Source of the DNA: Welwitschia mirabilis
Lineage: Eukaryota; Gnetophyta; Gnetopsida; Welwitschiales
Assembly (NCBI GenBank): GCA_051453625.1
Contig: JBOZIK010000001.1
Coordinates: 278,752,007-278,772,199 of the forward strand
Reading direction: 5' to 3'
Length of the DNA: 20,193 nucleotides
Shown in pieces: positions 8,996 to 18,763 of the stretch; the first letter of the stretch is position 1; each line of letters opens with the position of its first letter. The notes below the pieces were generated by a model, which made no database searches, was not told the origin of the DNA, and saw only the letters and a program-made list of their open reading frames with translations. A program made the translations under genes and the position numbers.

Positions 8996-9240
8996 CTACC
9001 AAACCTAGAACATGTTTGATGTTGGTCAAATTGATTGTTTGGCCTTCTGCCTCCTTAGGATAACTATTCGTTTGCCTTTAATCTCATATCTATGATCATC
9101 TCCCAAGAAAATGCATGAACCATTTATAATAGGTTCATAAGAAGAGAAGAATGCTTTACTAGAGTAGGCATAAAAGGAGGCATCTATATCAATTATCCAA
9201 ACTTCAAAAACTAAATACACTAATACATTAACATCTTCTT
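8996..9240 (-). pseudogene. Copia protease relic (host element)
   Basis: A 64-codon open stretch (9220-9026) reads FEVWIIDIDASFYAYSSKAF, then FSSYEP and FLGDDHRYEIKGKRIVI. This is the copia aspartic protease: the active-site D-S-G-A is here D-I-D-A, so the catalytic Asp remains but the following residues are changed. The reading stops after KQSI; NIKHVLG-like words follow in another frame. Upstream on the minus strand, VNVAQLTQEED links it to gag. Confidence 0.85.
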
Positions 9241-9299
9241 CTTGTGTTAACTGAGCAACATTAACTTTGGCATCCGAAAATGGGGAAAAATTAGAAGTT

Positions 9300-10080
9300 T
9301 TCTCCTTTTGTTTGTCCTTCTATTTACACTTGTCTTTGAGATTTTAGCACAATTTTATCATATGTATTTTCTTCTTAAAGTAGTAGTTGATAATGCCTCT
9401 ACTTTTGGATCTACCTTTACTTATGCTTTTGTGATGTCTCTCCTATATTGTGAATGTCTTCTCTCTACTACCATTACTTCTCCTTATTTATTACTACTAG
9501 AGGAACTCAAGGAATTCTATCTTTATATATCCAATAGCATTACAATTATTTCTTTAAGCATCAAATTATTCTTAACAGCAAACGTAAGAACTAGAGTTAC
9601 AACATTTGACTAGCTCCGAGGTAATGAAATCAAGATTGTAGTAATTCATATCTTCTCCATGAGTATGATTTCAAGATTATTGATTTGAGAATATATATTT
9701 TGCATCTTGTCTAGATGACTTAAACTTTTTATTCCCTTATCATCTTCGTAGTAAAAGTTTGACTAACGACCACCTACTTGTTTATCATAGATGACTGATT
9801 GTATTGGTCTTTCAATTTTTGCTAGAGTTCCTGTGTAGTCTAAACTCTATAATAAGCCTTCAAAATGCTATTGTTAAGACAGAGGCATATGAAAGATAAA
9901 TCATTAGAATTCAATTTATCCCATTTGGCATCTAGCCTAAATGACAACCAAGCACTATCATCCATCTTCAGATCTTCCTTTGCTTATGCTATTGTCTTCG
10001 AAAAAATTTTACATCTTTTTTGTTGAAAAATGTCTTCCATCAAGATTTTCCAAACACCCTAATTTCCTAGGCTCACAAGT
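9300..10080 (-). pseudogene. Copia gag relic (UBN2 type) with zinc knuckle, host element
   Basis: Minus-strand reading: DDSAWLSFRLDAKWDKLN at about 9910-9965, LSFICLCLN, then TTQELWQKLKDQYNQSS at about 9788-9838. These match the UBN2 gag core with its conserved W and the E-x-W-x-x-L pattern. LSHLDKMQNIYSQINNL follows at about 9675-9725. The zinc knuckle at about 9347-9390 reads YYFKKKIHMIKLC: the first two Cys are Tyr but His and the last Cys remain. The plus-strand open frame at 9308-9613 is only a shadow of this. Confidence 0.8.
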
Positions 10081-10275
10081 CCTGTATGTTGCTTGCAAAC
10101 ATTCTATTTCAAAACCTTAGCACTAGTGAACTATAGAATGTAAGTGTGGAAACTCTACAAATGGCCAAAGTTGTATAGAAATGTATGCCCCACATAAGAA
10201 ACCCTAGTACTTCAATTTGCAACTCAAAAATTTTACTACTAGTAAAAAGGATTAAAAAAAAGCAATTTGAACATC

Positions 10276-10287
10276 AGTTTGATACTA
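10276..10287 (-). promoter_or_regulatory. Primer binding site of the host copia element
   Basis: The complement reads tagtatcaaact, 8 of 12 identical to the initiator-tRNA-Met site TGGTATCAGAGC, two bases inside the LTR edge. About 190 bases of leader (10081-10275) with no recognised motif separate it from gag. Confidence 0.6.
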
Positions 10288-10289
10288 CT

Positions 10290-10658
10290 TGTTGTAGATT
10301 TATCAACAACTATACTAAAACAAAATGAAAATCAAGCCTAAAAAAAGAATCAACAAACCAAAGATTTATGTGTTTTAGGCCATTTTTATCTACATCTATA
10401 AGAATCAATGTAGAGCTTTATTAATAATTTTAGAGCAAAATGTCAAGCTCATAATAAATAACTCTCAAGCAGGTTTAAATACGCCTAGGGTTAGGGTTTT
10501 AAGCCAATCTTATCTATTATCATTTCTTCCTCCTTATTTTAATAAATCACCCCAAGGGAGTTAATATCCTAACTTCCTTTCACAACATTAAATGAGGGGT
10601 CAATTTTAAAACATAACAGTACAACATAAAGTAACTTATTTGGCTTTACATATCAACA
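10290..10658 (-). repeat. 5' LTR of the host copia element
   Basis: On the minus strand it starts tgttgatatgtaaagccaa and ends near atctacaaca, giving the TG...CA ends of LTRs and a length of 369 bp. It includes a TATTTAAA box (complement at 10474-10481), a likely promoter. The partner LTR expected left of 630 is absent. The first half resembles the plus-strand element's LTR: atgttgtgaaaggaa, aactccctt, ttggcttaaaac and tatttaaa occur in the same order in both. The match is clear but far weaker than between the two plus-strand LTRs. Confidence 0.75.
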
Positions 10659-11081
10659 CATTTCTCCTAAACTAGGATAACTTCTAGAATATGTTTCCTC
10701 ATGAATAGCTTATGGATGTTTAGCTTCCTAATTTAGGTTGGTTTGTAGCTTTCATTAAATTCTAGTTCCTTTAATACACAAAAAAAAATAAAATGAAAAA
10801 AAGAGAAAAATACATAAGAATCCTTTATTCAAAAACTTTGAAGCTTCTTTAGTTGTATCCCTCTTGATAAGTTACAAATTAGTGACCTAAAGCATCTCAC
10901 ACAAACCCAACTATGCACTCTAGTAGTAGTAACATAATATAATCTAGAAATTATGGAAACAAAATAAAGCAAGAAACATGTGAGGAATAAAAAAGAGGAA
11001 TGAAGATAAACATAGAGATTTATATGGTGGAATTTTCAAATGCACATGTAAGAATTCACAGGAAAAAGAGGCTAGAGTTCT
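10659..11081. other. AT-rich stretch, nothing assigned
   Basis: No coding homology seen. The words gagatttatatggtgga near 11013-11030 vaguely resemble sequences seen in some plant LTR elements, too weak to assign. An A-rich run lies at about 10780-10810. Confidence 0.35.
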
Positions 11082-11157
11082 NNNNNNNNNNNNNNNNNNN
11101 NNNNNNNNNNNNNNNNNNNNNNNNNNNNNNNNNNNNNNNNNNNNNNNNNNNNNNNNN
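11082..11157. other. Assembly gap (76 N)
   Basis: Run of N in unassigned DNA. Confidence 0.95.
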
Positions 11158-11996
11158 GCAATGACAATTGTATTTGAAGTCATGTCACTTCCCAAATTAA
11201 CATCAATGATTATGTATAATCTATAAAAGTTAAATTAATATTTACTTCATGCCAAACTTAATAGCATTTTGCTTGTTTTCTTATTGCATTTAAATCATTT
11301 TAATCTTCCTCATGTTGGGAATGGGGATACTATGGTCTTGCCATCAAAGGTATTAAAGCCTTATTGCTTCTAGTATTGCCAAAGAGGTTTCATCTATTAT
11401 GGATATTTGTTTAAAGATTACTCTAAGAGATTGAACATATTCATCTTTATGTATATCATAACATGGATTAATACAGGTGGAATTTTGTGTTAGAATTATT
11501 GAGACCAAACCATACATCTGACATAAGAGAATAGAGGAGTATGTTTTATTAGATGATATACAACATGCATATCAAATATAAATCATGTCAAAAGAGAAAA
11601 ACTAAAGGAAGTGTAAAAGATGCACAATATCAGAACAAATGGATTTTATAAGATGACATCATCTGATGTGGGTTGATGCAATGGTGGACAAAAAGTGGCT
11701 TCATTGGTTTTAATCAATACCACATTTTAAGTACAATATAATAAAGCTTCCACAAGTGATGGAAGTGCTCAAAAAAATGGCTTTATTAATAATAAGAAAA
11801 ACAACATATCATACACACAGGAGAGGTAAAGTAGTTACTACCTTATTAATACCTACATGTTCATGTATGTTTATTGTTGGTTTTACACCAATCTCTGTGC
11901 ATCAATGAGTATTCTTTTATCATACTACTATTTTACCACTGCATTGACATTAGCAGCCTCAGACCAAATAAAAATGGGAACCAAACATTAGGCTAA
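11158..11996. other. No gene seen; may hold the remains of a third copia 3' end
   Basis: No open frame or RNA gene is visible. If the RNase H relic at 12127-12550 kept its 3' end, its untranslated end and LTR would lie here on the minus strand, but no LTR pair could be found inside the window. Confidence 0.35.
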
Positions 11997-12054
11997 ACTC
12001 TGAAAGGCTATCTTCTCTACTCTGAAAGGCTGTCCTGCTCCACTCTGAAAGGCC
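11997..12054. repeat. Short 22-23-bp tandem repeat, three copies
   Basis: The 13-base word actctgaaaggc(t/c) occurs at 11997, 12019 and 12042, with spacer words atcttctct, gtcctgctcc and ttctt. Regular spacing of 22 and 23 bases indicates tandem duplication. Confidence 0.75.
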
Positions 12055-12126
12055 TTCTTATTATAGTACATGAAACCAAAGGATTTTTAGTAGTTTATTA
12101 TGTACCCTTATAATCTTTCACTTAAT

Positions 12127-12550
12127 AGCTATTCTTCTAGAGAAATTACTTCATCAATGTGCTTGCCCATCCTATCCTTGGTACCTAAACATTGGAGAAA
12201 GTAAATATCTCTATAAGAAATGATGCTAGCTTCATTTTCCTTGGAACCAATCTTCATGAAGTTTAAAACCCCTTCTTTGAATGGCCATTCAATAAAAATG
12301 ATACCACATATCAATGTGCTTTGTTCTTGACCAAGTGTATGAAACAAAAATGATGTAACATATAATCCTCCTACCTGAGGCCATGTTCAATGAGAACTTC
12401 TTTCAAATAGATATCTTCATCCTCTGCCTTAGCCACATCCACATACCATTATCCCATAGTAGACCTTTACATATCATGATCCTAGACCATCTTTGCATTC
12501 ACATATTCTCCTTCATTCTCATTTGTGATACTCAAAAATAATGTTGAAAA
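12127..12550 (-). pseudogene. RNase H fragment of a third copia element
   Basis: Minus-strand reading from about 12545 gives EGEYVNAKMV, a stop, then DHDM and RSTMG, matching the RNase H landmark GYxDADxAGDxDxRKSTTGY. Then YVDVAKAEDEDIYLKEVLIE (EYxAxxxAxKEAIWLKxLL-like) at about 12395-12455, SRTKHIDMWYHF at about 12310-12345, and EWPFKEGVLNFMKIGSKENE at about 12225-12285, the C-terminal segment. It ends with FLQCLG. At least two frameshifts are needed, and the stretch between RSTMG and YVDV is shorter than in intact copies, suggesting a deletion. It lies outside the host element's LTR, so it is an independent insertion. Confidence 0.78.
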
Positions 12551-13089
12551 AATGTAACCTTCAGAAATCCAATGATTGACTTCACTGCCTCTACATGCTA
12601 CAAGCATCAATTACTGAAACACTAAAAATTAGTAGTATGTATTTTATTTCCCTTATCAGACTACTACGTTCTAATGTATAAGATGTGGTCATAATTTTCA
12701 CTAGCACTTGTTTTGTCTTATGCCTATTATTACTCATATTTCCTGGGATATCTATTTGACAGTGATTCATATTAGTATTTTAGTGATGACCTAACAAAAA
12801 TTTTACATCTAAAAGATAAAACAAAATTATGTAATTAATTTCTGACTAAAGTACAACTATGCATTTAATATTTTCCTTATTAAATTTGCAAAATGAGAAT
12901 CATGAGTAAAGCAAATGATCACTCTTCGACAAGCCATAGTGTAAATTCGAAGCTTTAACTCTTTGGCATGAAGAATATAGGTTGATGTCTTTATTATAGA
13001 GCAATAGTATTGTTCTATCAACTATATGCTTCAAACTCAAAATTTTAATACATTTATCATCTATAAAAGTTTTTTATCATACATCTTGT
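12551..13089. other. AT-rich stretch, nothing recognised
   Basis: No continuation of the copia relic (RT would be expected to the right on the minus strand) and no exon were recognised. Confidence 0.35.
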
Positions 13090-13143
13090 GCATTAGCATG
13101 ACTTATGGGCCACCTAATAAGTGACTGCTTATTTGGCCATATC
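13090..13143 (+). pseudogene. Possible earlier exon fragment of the hydrolase pseudogene
   Basis: The plus-strand reading ALA, stop, LMGHLISDCLFGHI resembles the plant hydrolase segment ALDxxGHGxSDGLxGHI, which lies some 30-40 residues before the nucleophile serine. It is on the right strand and side of the clearer exons. The match is short and contains a stop, so it may be chance. Confidence 0.3.
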
Positions 13144-13476
13144 AAATAAATTGCTTCTACGTTGCATATGTAAACTTCCTAGCTTTTCTTTTTCTTTCTT
13201 TTTTCACTTCTGTTAACCAATAATAATATACAAATAATTTCAATCTATTGCTTTATGGACAATTAGACATGAGTATATGTCGACACTTGCAAGGCTTATG
13301 ATATCTCGCTAAAATAAACTGCTTCATCTTTGTAATCTAAGAAAATTGTTTAGTTTCTACTAGTGAACAAGCATGTTTTGCATCAGTAAGAGAATAACCT
13401 AAAATTTTGAAATCATCAAAGGATTCATTTGTTATGCTAGTCAAAATTCATTCATTATTGTTTTAATCATGTGTAG

Positions 13477-14441
13477 GAAAGCCAGAGTACAAAGACCTTC
13501 CATGTTTTCTATATGGATAGTCCTTAGGAGGAGCAATGGCTCTGAAGATTGTTCTAAAGCAGCTAAATGCATGGAATGGAGTAGTTCTAAATGCTCTAAT
13601 GTACAAAGTAAAATCTTATAACTTCTTTTCAAATATAAAGGACTGGATTTTAGATTTTCTTAACATCACTGATATCTTTCTTTATTTTTTTCATTAATAT
13701 CAATTCTTGAATTATTTTTTAATTAATATTAATTCTTGAATCTATTGAACTACTAGATTGCAGATAATATCACTCCCCCCGGTCAGTTGTATAATTTCTA
13801 TTGATAGTATCTTGTCTGCTACCCAAGTAGAAATGGGTCCCATAACAGGATTTAGCAAAGTTAGCTTTTAGAAAATCTCAAAAAAGAGAAATGGTTAGTC
13901 TTCCAAACTCATTCCTTGCTTTGTCCTCTTGAAATTTTTTTGATTTAACCTTTATAGCTTATGCAAAAGATAAGTGACTCTATTATTTTCATTTTTCCCT
14001 TATTTTTTGCATTATGAAACTTGAACATATAGAGGGTTTTGGTAAATAATGTTGATTATATGCTTTTGTTGCCTTATCCAGATAAAGTTTAATGTTATAA
14101 CATATCATAATCCTCCATTACTTAGGACTGCAGCAGAGATGCTCAAAACAATAATGGAATTTTTAGGTGCAACTTTACTTTAAAGTTGTTACTAATTTAA
14201 ACTATTATTTAAGGTTTTCTTGCCATTATTAATTGTTGATGGAGCTACAGATATGATGACTGATCCCTCTGTGAGTAATGCCTTGTATGACAAGTGTAGC
14301 AGTACTAATAGAAAACACATAATGTATGATAATGCTTACCATGCAATATTAGAAGGTGAACCAGATGAAACTATTTTTGAAGTCCTTGACAATGTTATTT
14401 CTTAGCTTGATGAACACTCTATAGTAGCAACAAAGGCTTAA
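13477..14441 (+). pseudogene. Monoacylglycerol lipase / caffeoylshikimate esterase-like hydrolase pseudogene (3' exons)
   Basis: Four exon-like blocks encode the C-terminal half of a plant alpha/beta-hydrolase that cleaves lipid or phenolic esters. Block 1 (13477-13607): KPEYKDLPCFLYG, stop, SLGGAMALKIVLKQLNAW. The nucleophile motif G-E/Q-S-x-G has a TAG stop (13518-13520) before the Ser. Block 2 (13757-13893): IADNITPP, a frameshift, then LLPK, stop, KWVP, stop, QDLAKLAFRKSQKREM. Block 3 (14082-14166): FNVITYHNPPLLRTAAEMLK. Block 4 (14214-14441): LPLLIVDGATDMMTDPSVSN with the catalytic Asp region, AYHAILEGEPDE with the catalytic His, IS, stop, LDEHS. Blocks 1-3 have GT...AG borders in phase 0; the last intron is only 47 bases, so sequence was lost there. 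Block 4's third-last residue of ISWLDEHS is the lost Trp position. Upstream exons are mostly absent. Confidence 0.85.
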
Positions 14442-15530
14442 TGAATCCATCCAGAGAAAGAGTTATATTCATAACTACATATTCTTTAATGACCTTTTCA
14501 TTATTTTGTCCTACAAATTTCTCTCTGGGGAATTCAAAGAAATCTGATAATTGTAATTTGCAAATGCTCAAATGAAGATGTGAAGTAAGGTTATGTCATC
14601 ATATGAGCATGCTCTGAGAAAATGTCTTTATTCACATAACCTTAAGTAATAGCATGTAAAATAGAATTTTGCTAAATTGCAAATTAAAAACCACCTTCTA
14701 TATCTATTTTTGTGTGACACTTGTTCTAAACTTCTATGGGACTCAAGTGGTTCATCTCTTAAATCAGTTGTTATGTTTTGAGTCAGACATGTTTTTATGT
14801 GTTATTTTAATAATGTTCCAGGGGAAAGTATCCCATTTATTCTCTGTCTAATGATAACCTTTGTCTTAAAAAAGTGTTTTTATAGAGTTCTTATATACTT
14901 TTTAAATATTTTTAAGCATTATAATGTCATTCATCTCAAATTCATTAAGTCGTAATTCATATGATTTGACATACTAGCATATGGAAGGGTTTTCTAAGTC
15001 ATTCTGAAATACTTACCATTATTGATTGGCATCTTGATGATTTATCGGTATTTGGTTGGATCCTATCCTACCATTTGTATCCTGGATTCCATTCAAATCT
15101 GGCGACCTTCAACCTTCCAACCACGCTAAAATTTGGCATCTAAGTGATTTTTTTTTGTTTCTTATCATGATCACACCTAGCAAATGTATCCTAGGAATCC
15201 TTCTTGGATCCTATGGCCTTCTGTTATTTAAAGAAAATAATTTTAAAAAAATCTAATTATAGGTGATTTTATCCCCCTTTCTCTTTGCATGTTTTCGTCA
15301 CTTCTCTCAATGTTCTGCAATAACCCTATACAATAGTACACTTGGGGTAGCAATAGGGTTTTTTGTTCCTTAAAATACATGAATAATTCATAAACTATGT
15401 AGAATATGTAGCTTTTTAATTTCCGAGGATTGAGCTAAGTAGCCTATATTTCTCTAGGGAACCATGTTTGAAAAATTTGGAAAATTTATGATAGGACAGA
15501 ATTGGATATTGGACACAATCATGGCTTAAT
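14442..15530. other. AT-rich stretch, nothing recognised
   Basis: Begins with what would have been the 3' untranslated region of the hydrolase copy. A short, more GC-balanced patch at 15055-15215 holds two ggatcctat words and two gtatcct words but no coding or transposon signature. Open frames here (14669-14851, 15056-15256) have no recognised homology. Confidence 0.4.
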
Positions 15531-15552
15531 ATTAATGGTTTCTTTTATGCTT
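15531..15552. repeat. SINE-flanking direct repeat, left copy
   Basis: Starts attaatggtttctt and ends tatgctt; matches 15687-15707 with two substitutions and one inserted T. Long, imperfect target duplications are typical of LINE-mobilised SINEs. Confidence 0.6.
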
Positions 15553-15686
15553 GTTAAGGCTTTTGCTTAACCCTAAAAATGTTACCAATGCCATTACAAT
15601 AGCCTTCAGATGCAAGAAAGGATCAAACTCATGATCTCCATTAAGCATGTTATTTGAGATAACCATTATGGCAACATGGGAAAGCC
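15553..15686 (-). mobile_element. tRNA-derived SINE-like element
   Basis: On the minus strand it begins with ggctttcccatg. A polymerase III A-box-like ttgccataatgg (complement of 15663-15674) and a B-box-like gagtttgatcc (complement of 15620-15630; consensus GGTTCGAnnCC) follow, spaced about 33 bases as in tRNA genes. The words around the B box (gatcatgagtttgatcc) resemble tRNA T-arm sequences common in plant SINEs. The body is 134 bp, short for a SINE. There is no clear poly(A) tail; the 3' end reads gggttaagcaaaagccttaac. The flanking direct repeats support transposition. Family unknown. Confidence 0.55.
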
Positions 15687-15707
15687 ATTAGTGATTTCTT
15701 TATGCTT
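15687..15707. repeat. SINE-flanking direct repeat, right copy
   Basis: Starts attagtgatttctt and ends tatgctt. Partner of 15531-15552. Confidence 0.6.
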
Positions 15708-17581
15708 CCAATTGGTATGAAAGAATTATATATTCTTTATTGAGGTTTCTGAAAAGAAGAATTTGATAGCCTAGGCATATGACAACATTTTTAGAGATTT
15801 GTACGGTTAGAGCATAATGCCAAGTATATTGTATCTCTTTAAATGATAGAGTCTTTATATTTCAGGTGAGTATGTCACTAAGGATTTGCGTCTGCAAATA
15901 TCATATTGGTTCATGAGAGTGGTCATTTTAAATAACTACAACATATCATAATTAGACCCAATGCATCTAAGGTCTTCACAACATCTACACGTTTTGCATC
16001 ATATTTCATGATCTTCTATGGCATTCCACTTCCTTTTGGCTATACTCAGAGATGTATAAATTAAGGATAGTGACTAGCTAAAGATATCTCTTATATATAT
16101 TCTATCAATTGATTGATTTACCTTAGTCCTAATTAAACAACCAATCTTGTATATTATATCTTATAAATCTGTAATTTTCATTAGTTATCTTTTGAAATCT
16201 ATAATCAGTTGTTATAGATTGACATGTTTGTTATATCATTTTCATCTTCTATAGAATTGTTATAAGATATTGTGTGGATAAATTAATGAACATTTCATTT
16301 GATGTAAATATTTTCATACCTTTTCATAATATAATATGTTCTGCATTTATTAAGTTTAATTATAAGTGATATTCTAACATTACTTAACTTTAATAGGTGA
16401 GGCCCATTTTTTGATATTTGTATTACCTCTCTTATTTGAATTTACTTCTCCATTAAAATTATTTGCATGGAAGTTTTGGAAAAGAGAAACCTTTTTCCAA
16501 CCTACAATTTATAGGAGGTTTGGAAATTAAGGTTTGTTATTATCATTATAAGGATTTATTGACCTTAGTATTCCTTGTTTCATGTTTTTCTTGGAATCCT
16601 TAACCACAATCTTTCATTTCTATCTTAAAATCTTCATATTTGTTTAAATCTTAAGTTTAGAGCCATTAGCATTATTAGACAATGTTCTTTTTGGCATGAT
16701 GAATTTTTAGTTTTACAACTATTTGTCTTAAAGTAACAACTAATTTTAATTCCCCCAAGATAAAAAGTATCCAAAGTTACTATGTGTTAGATTATTAGGG
16801 CATTTGTCCTTCTTGATAGATCTTGCATTAACTCTGTATTTCTACATATGTTTTGGATAATTCATGCACTCTTTATCCTCTATTTATTTGTGAATGCTTT
16901 TGTGTTCTTAAACAATTAAATTTATTTTCATTAATGTTACATTGTTGAATGGAATTGACTATAGGGATCTTGGTGGTAAAGAGGACTCAAGGTACAGAGG
17001 AAGGCAAGGGTAATAAGTAAATGTTGATTTATGCTATTATGATCATTCATTTGAGAAACCTCATAAAGCTCATTTGATTGCTTGTGAAATTTCAGAAATG
17101 CTATCTTGTCAAGTTATATTTATATATGATAAATATAGTTTCTTAATGAAAATAAAATTTCATAAGTTATTCTATGTAAGACTTTAAATTTAATTCATTT
17201 TCTTGAAGACCTTTGTCTTATTGAATCAAAGAACTCATCATTTGTTTGATTTTTTAGATAATATATATTTGGACTTTTAAATTATGATTTTGATTTAATC
17301 TCTACAAAGCTTATAGCCATGTAAGAAGTGCATGAGATTGGTGTCTTTTACATTCTCCTCCTCAACTTGTAATGCTTATTATAGAAAACATCATTCCTAA
17401 CTTGGAACTCATAGGTGGTTTTTTGTTTGCTAATGTCATTAGAAGAGGAGTGGTCACATGCAAATAAATGATGTTTGCTATATATAAATAAGAGACTTGC
17501 AATCAAGATTGGACATAAGAGTTCATAGTAATTTGGACTTGCTTGTTGAAAGCCTGTGAGTAGCTATCTTTCAAAAGGGAT
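15708..17581. other. AT-rich stretch, nothing recognised
   Basis: No open frame of note, no RNA gene and no element ends were recognised. A 48-base patch at 16968-17010 is less AT-rich and is flanked by intron-like AG and GT, but its translation matches nothing known to me. Confidence 0.4.
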
Positions 17582-18343
17582 NNNNNNNNNNNNNNNNNNN
17601 NNNNNNNNNNNNNNNNNNNNNNNNNNNNNNNNNNNNNNNNNNNNNNNNNNNNNNNNNNNNNNNNNNNNNNNNNNNNNNNNNNNNNNNNNNNNNNNNNNNN
17701 NNNNNNNNNNNNNNNNNNNNNNNNNNNNNNNNNNNNNNNNNNNNNNNNNNNNNNNNNNNNNNNNNNNNNNNNNNNNNNNNNNNNNNNNNNNNNNNNNNNN
17801 NNNNNNNNNNNNNNNNNNNNNNNNNNNNNNNNNNNNNNNNNNNNNNNNNNNNNNNNNNNNNNNNNNNNNNNNNNNNNNNNNNNNNNNNNNNNNNNNNNNN
17901 NNNNNNNNNNNNNNNNNNNNNNNNNNNNNNNNNNNNNNNNNNNNNNNNNNNNNNNNNNNNNNNNNNNNNNNNNNNNNNNNNNNNNNNNNNNNNNNNNNNN
18001 NNNNNNNNNNNNNNNNNNNNNNNNNNNNNNNNNNNNNNNNNNNNNNNNNNNNNNNNNNNNNNNNNNNNNNNNNNNNNNNNNNNNNNNNNNNNNNNNNNNN
18101 NNNNNNNNNNNNNNNNNNNNNNNNNNNNNNNNNNNNNNNNNNNNNNNNNNNNNNNNNNNNNNNNNNNNNNNNNNNNNNNNNNNNNNNNNNNNNNNNNNNN
18201 NNNNNNNNNNNNNNNNNNNNNNNNNNNNNNNNNNNNNNNNNNNNNNNNNNNNNNNNNNNNNNNNNNNNNNNNNNNNNNNNNNNNNNNNNNNNNNNNNNNN
18301 NNNNNNNNNNNNNNNNNNNNNNNNNNNNNNNNNNNNNNNNNNN
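17582..18343. other. Assembly gap (762 N)
   Basis: Largest gap of the window. Open frames that span it are artefacts. Confidence 0.95.
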
Positions 18344-18763
18344 GCAACCATCATTATATAGACTTGTACTTACTAAATCATAACACTTACCTTCTCTTAC
18401 CTTTATTTACTTATTTACATTTTTGAATATGAAATTCTACTATCAGATTGTAATCAGTAAAACACTTAATAAGTAAATATGAGAATCCATTCTTCCAAAA
18501 ATGTTAAATAAGGCAAATATAAAATCAAGTAAACAAGTTAGAGGGACAAGCTTGACAAAGAAATTCATGGTATTTCCTCTTATTTATCTTGATTTTATGA
18601 AAGAATTGATGTTTGCATAACTCAATAGCAAACTACCCATATAAGATATATTCTTAAAAATTCAAAAGGCAATATGATCACAAAGATTATACTTCTTAAG
18701 TGATTCAAGGTTGGAGTATCAAAAATCAATTGATAAAAGAAAATGAACTAAAATTATCCACAT
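18344..18763. other. AT-rich stretch, nothing recognised
   Basis: No feature recognised on either strand between the gap and the homopurine tract. Confidence 0.4.

Larger units (their letters stand above)
630..10658 (-). mobile_element. Minus-strand Ty1/copia retrotransposon, split by two insertions and lacking its 3' LTR
   Basis: Read on the minus strand, the pieces fall in standard copia order: LTR (10658-10290), primer site (10287-10276), gag, protease, integrase zinc region, integrase, reverse transcriptase, RNase H. A plus-strand copia element (1059-6095) and a hAT-like element (7729-8702) interrupt it. Removing both, about 4.0 kb of host element remains. Homology stops near position 630, inside RNase H, so the C-terminal end and the 3' LTR are missing, either deleted or replaced by the DNA to the left. 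Stops and frameshifts in every domain show it is long dead. No duplication of its own target can be tested because only one end survives. The protease-integrase-RT order separates it from Ty3/gypsy. Confidence 0.88.

Noticed and set aside
9308-9613. Plus-strand open frame of 101 codons with hydrophobic stretches, like a membrane protein
   Set aside because: The opposite strand is copia gag including the zinc knuckle; the hydrophobic look is the antisense of Lys/Glu/Asn-rich codons.
10484-10501. Telomere-like agggttagggtttt
   Set aside because: Only about two units, within an LTR; the related LTR has aaactctaatcct at the same place, so it is LTR sequence and not a telomere remnant.
12129-12347. 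FLQC-like word suggesting a LOV/PAS photoreceptor domain
   Set aside because: The surrounding KHIDMWYHF and KENE segments fit copia RNase H in order; no other LOV residues are present.
13441-13632. Minus-strand open frame of 63 codons
   Set aside because: It is the shadow of the hydrolase exon with the GxSxG region on the plus strand.
16968-17010. Exon-like patch (GDLGGKEDSRYRGRQG) with AG before and GT after
   Set aside because: Too short, no known protein match, and no partner exon nearby.
17503-18383. Open frames of 258-283 codons on both strands
   Set aside because: They consist almost wholly of N from the assembly gap.
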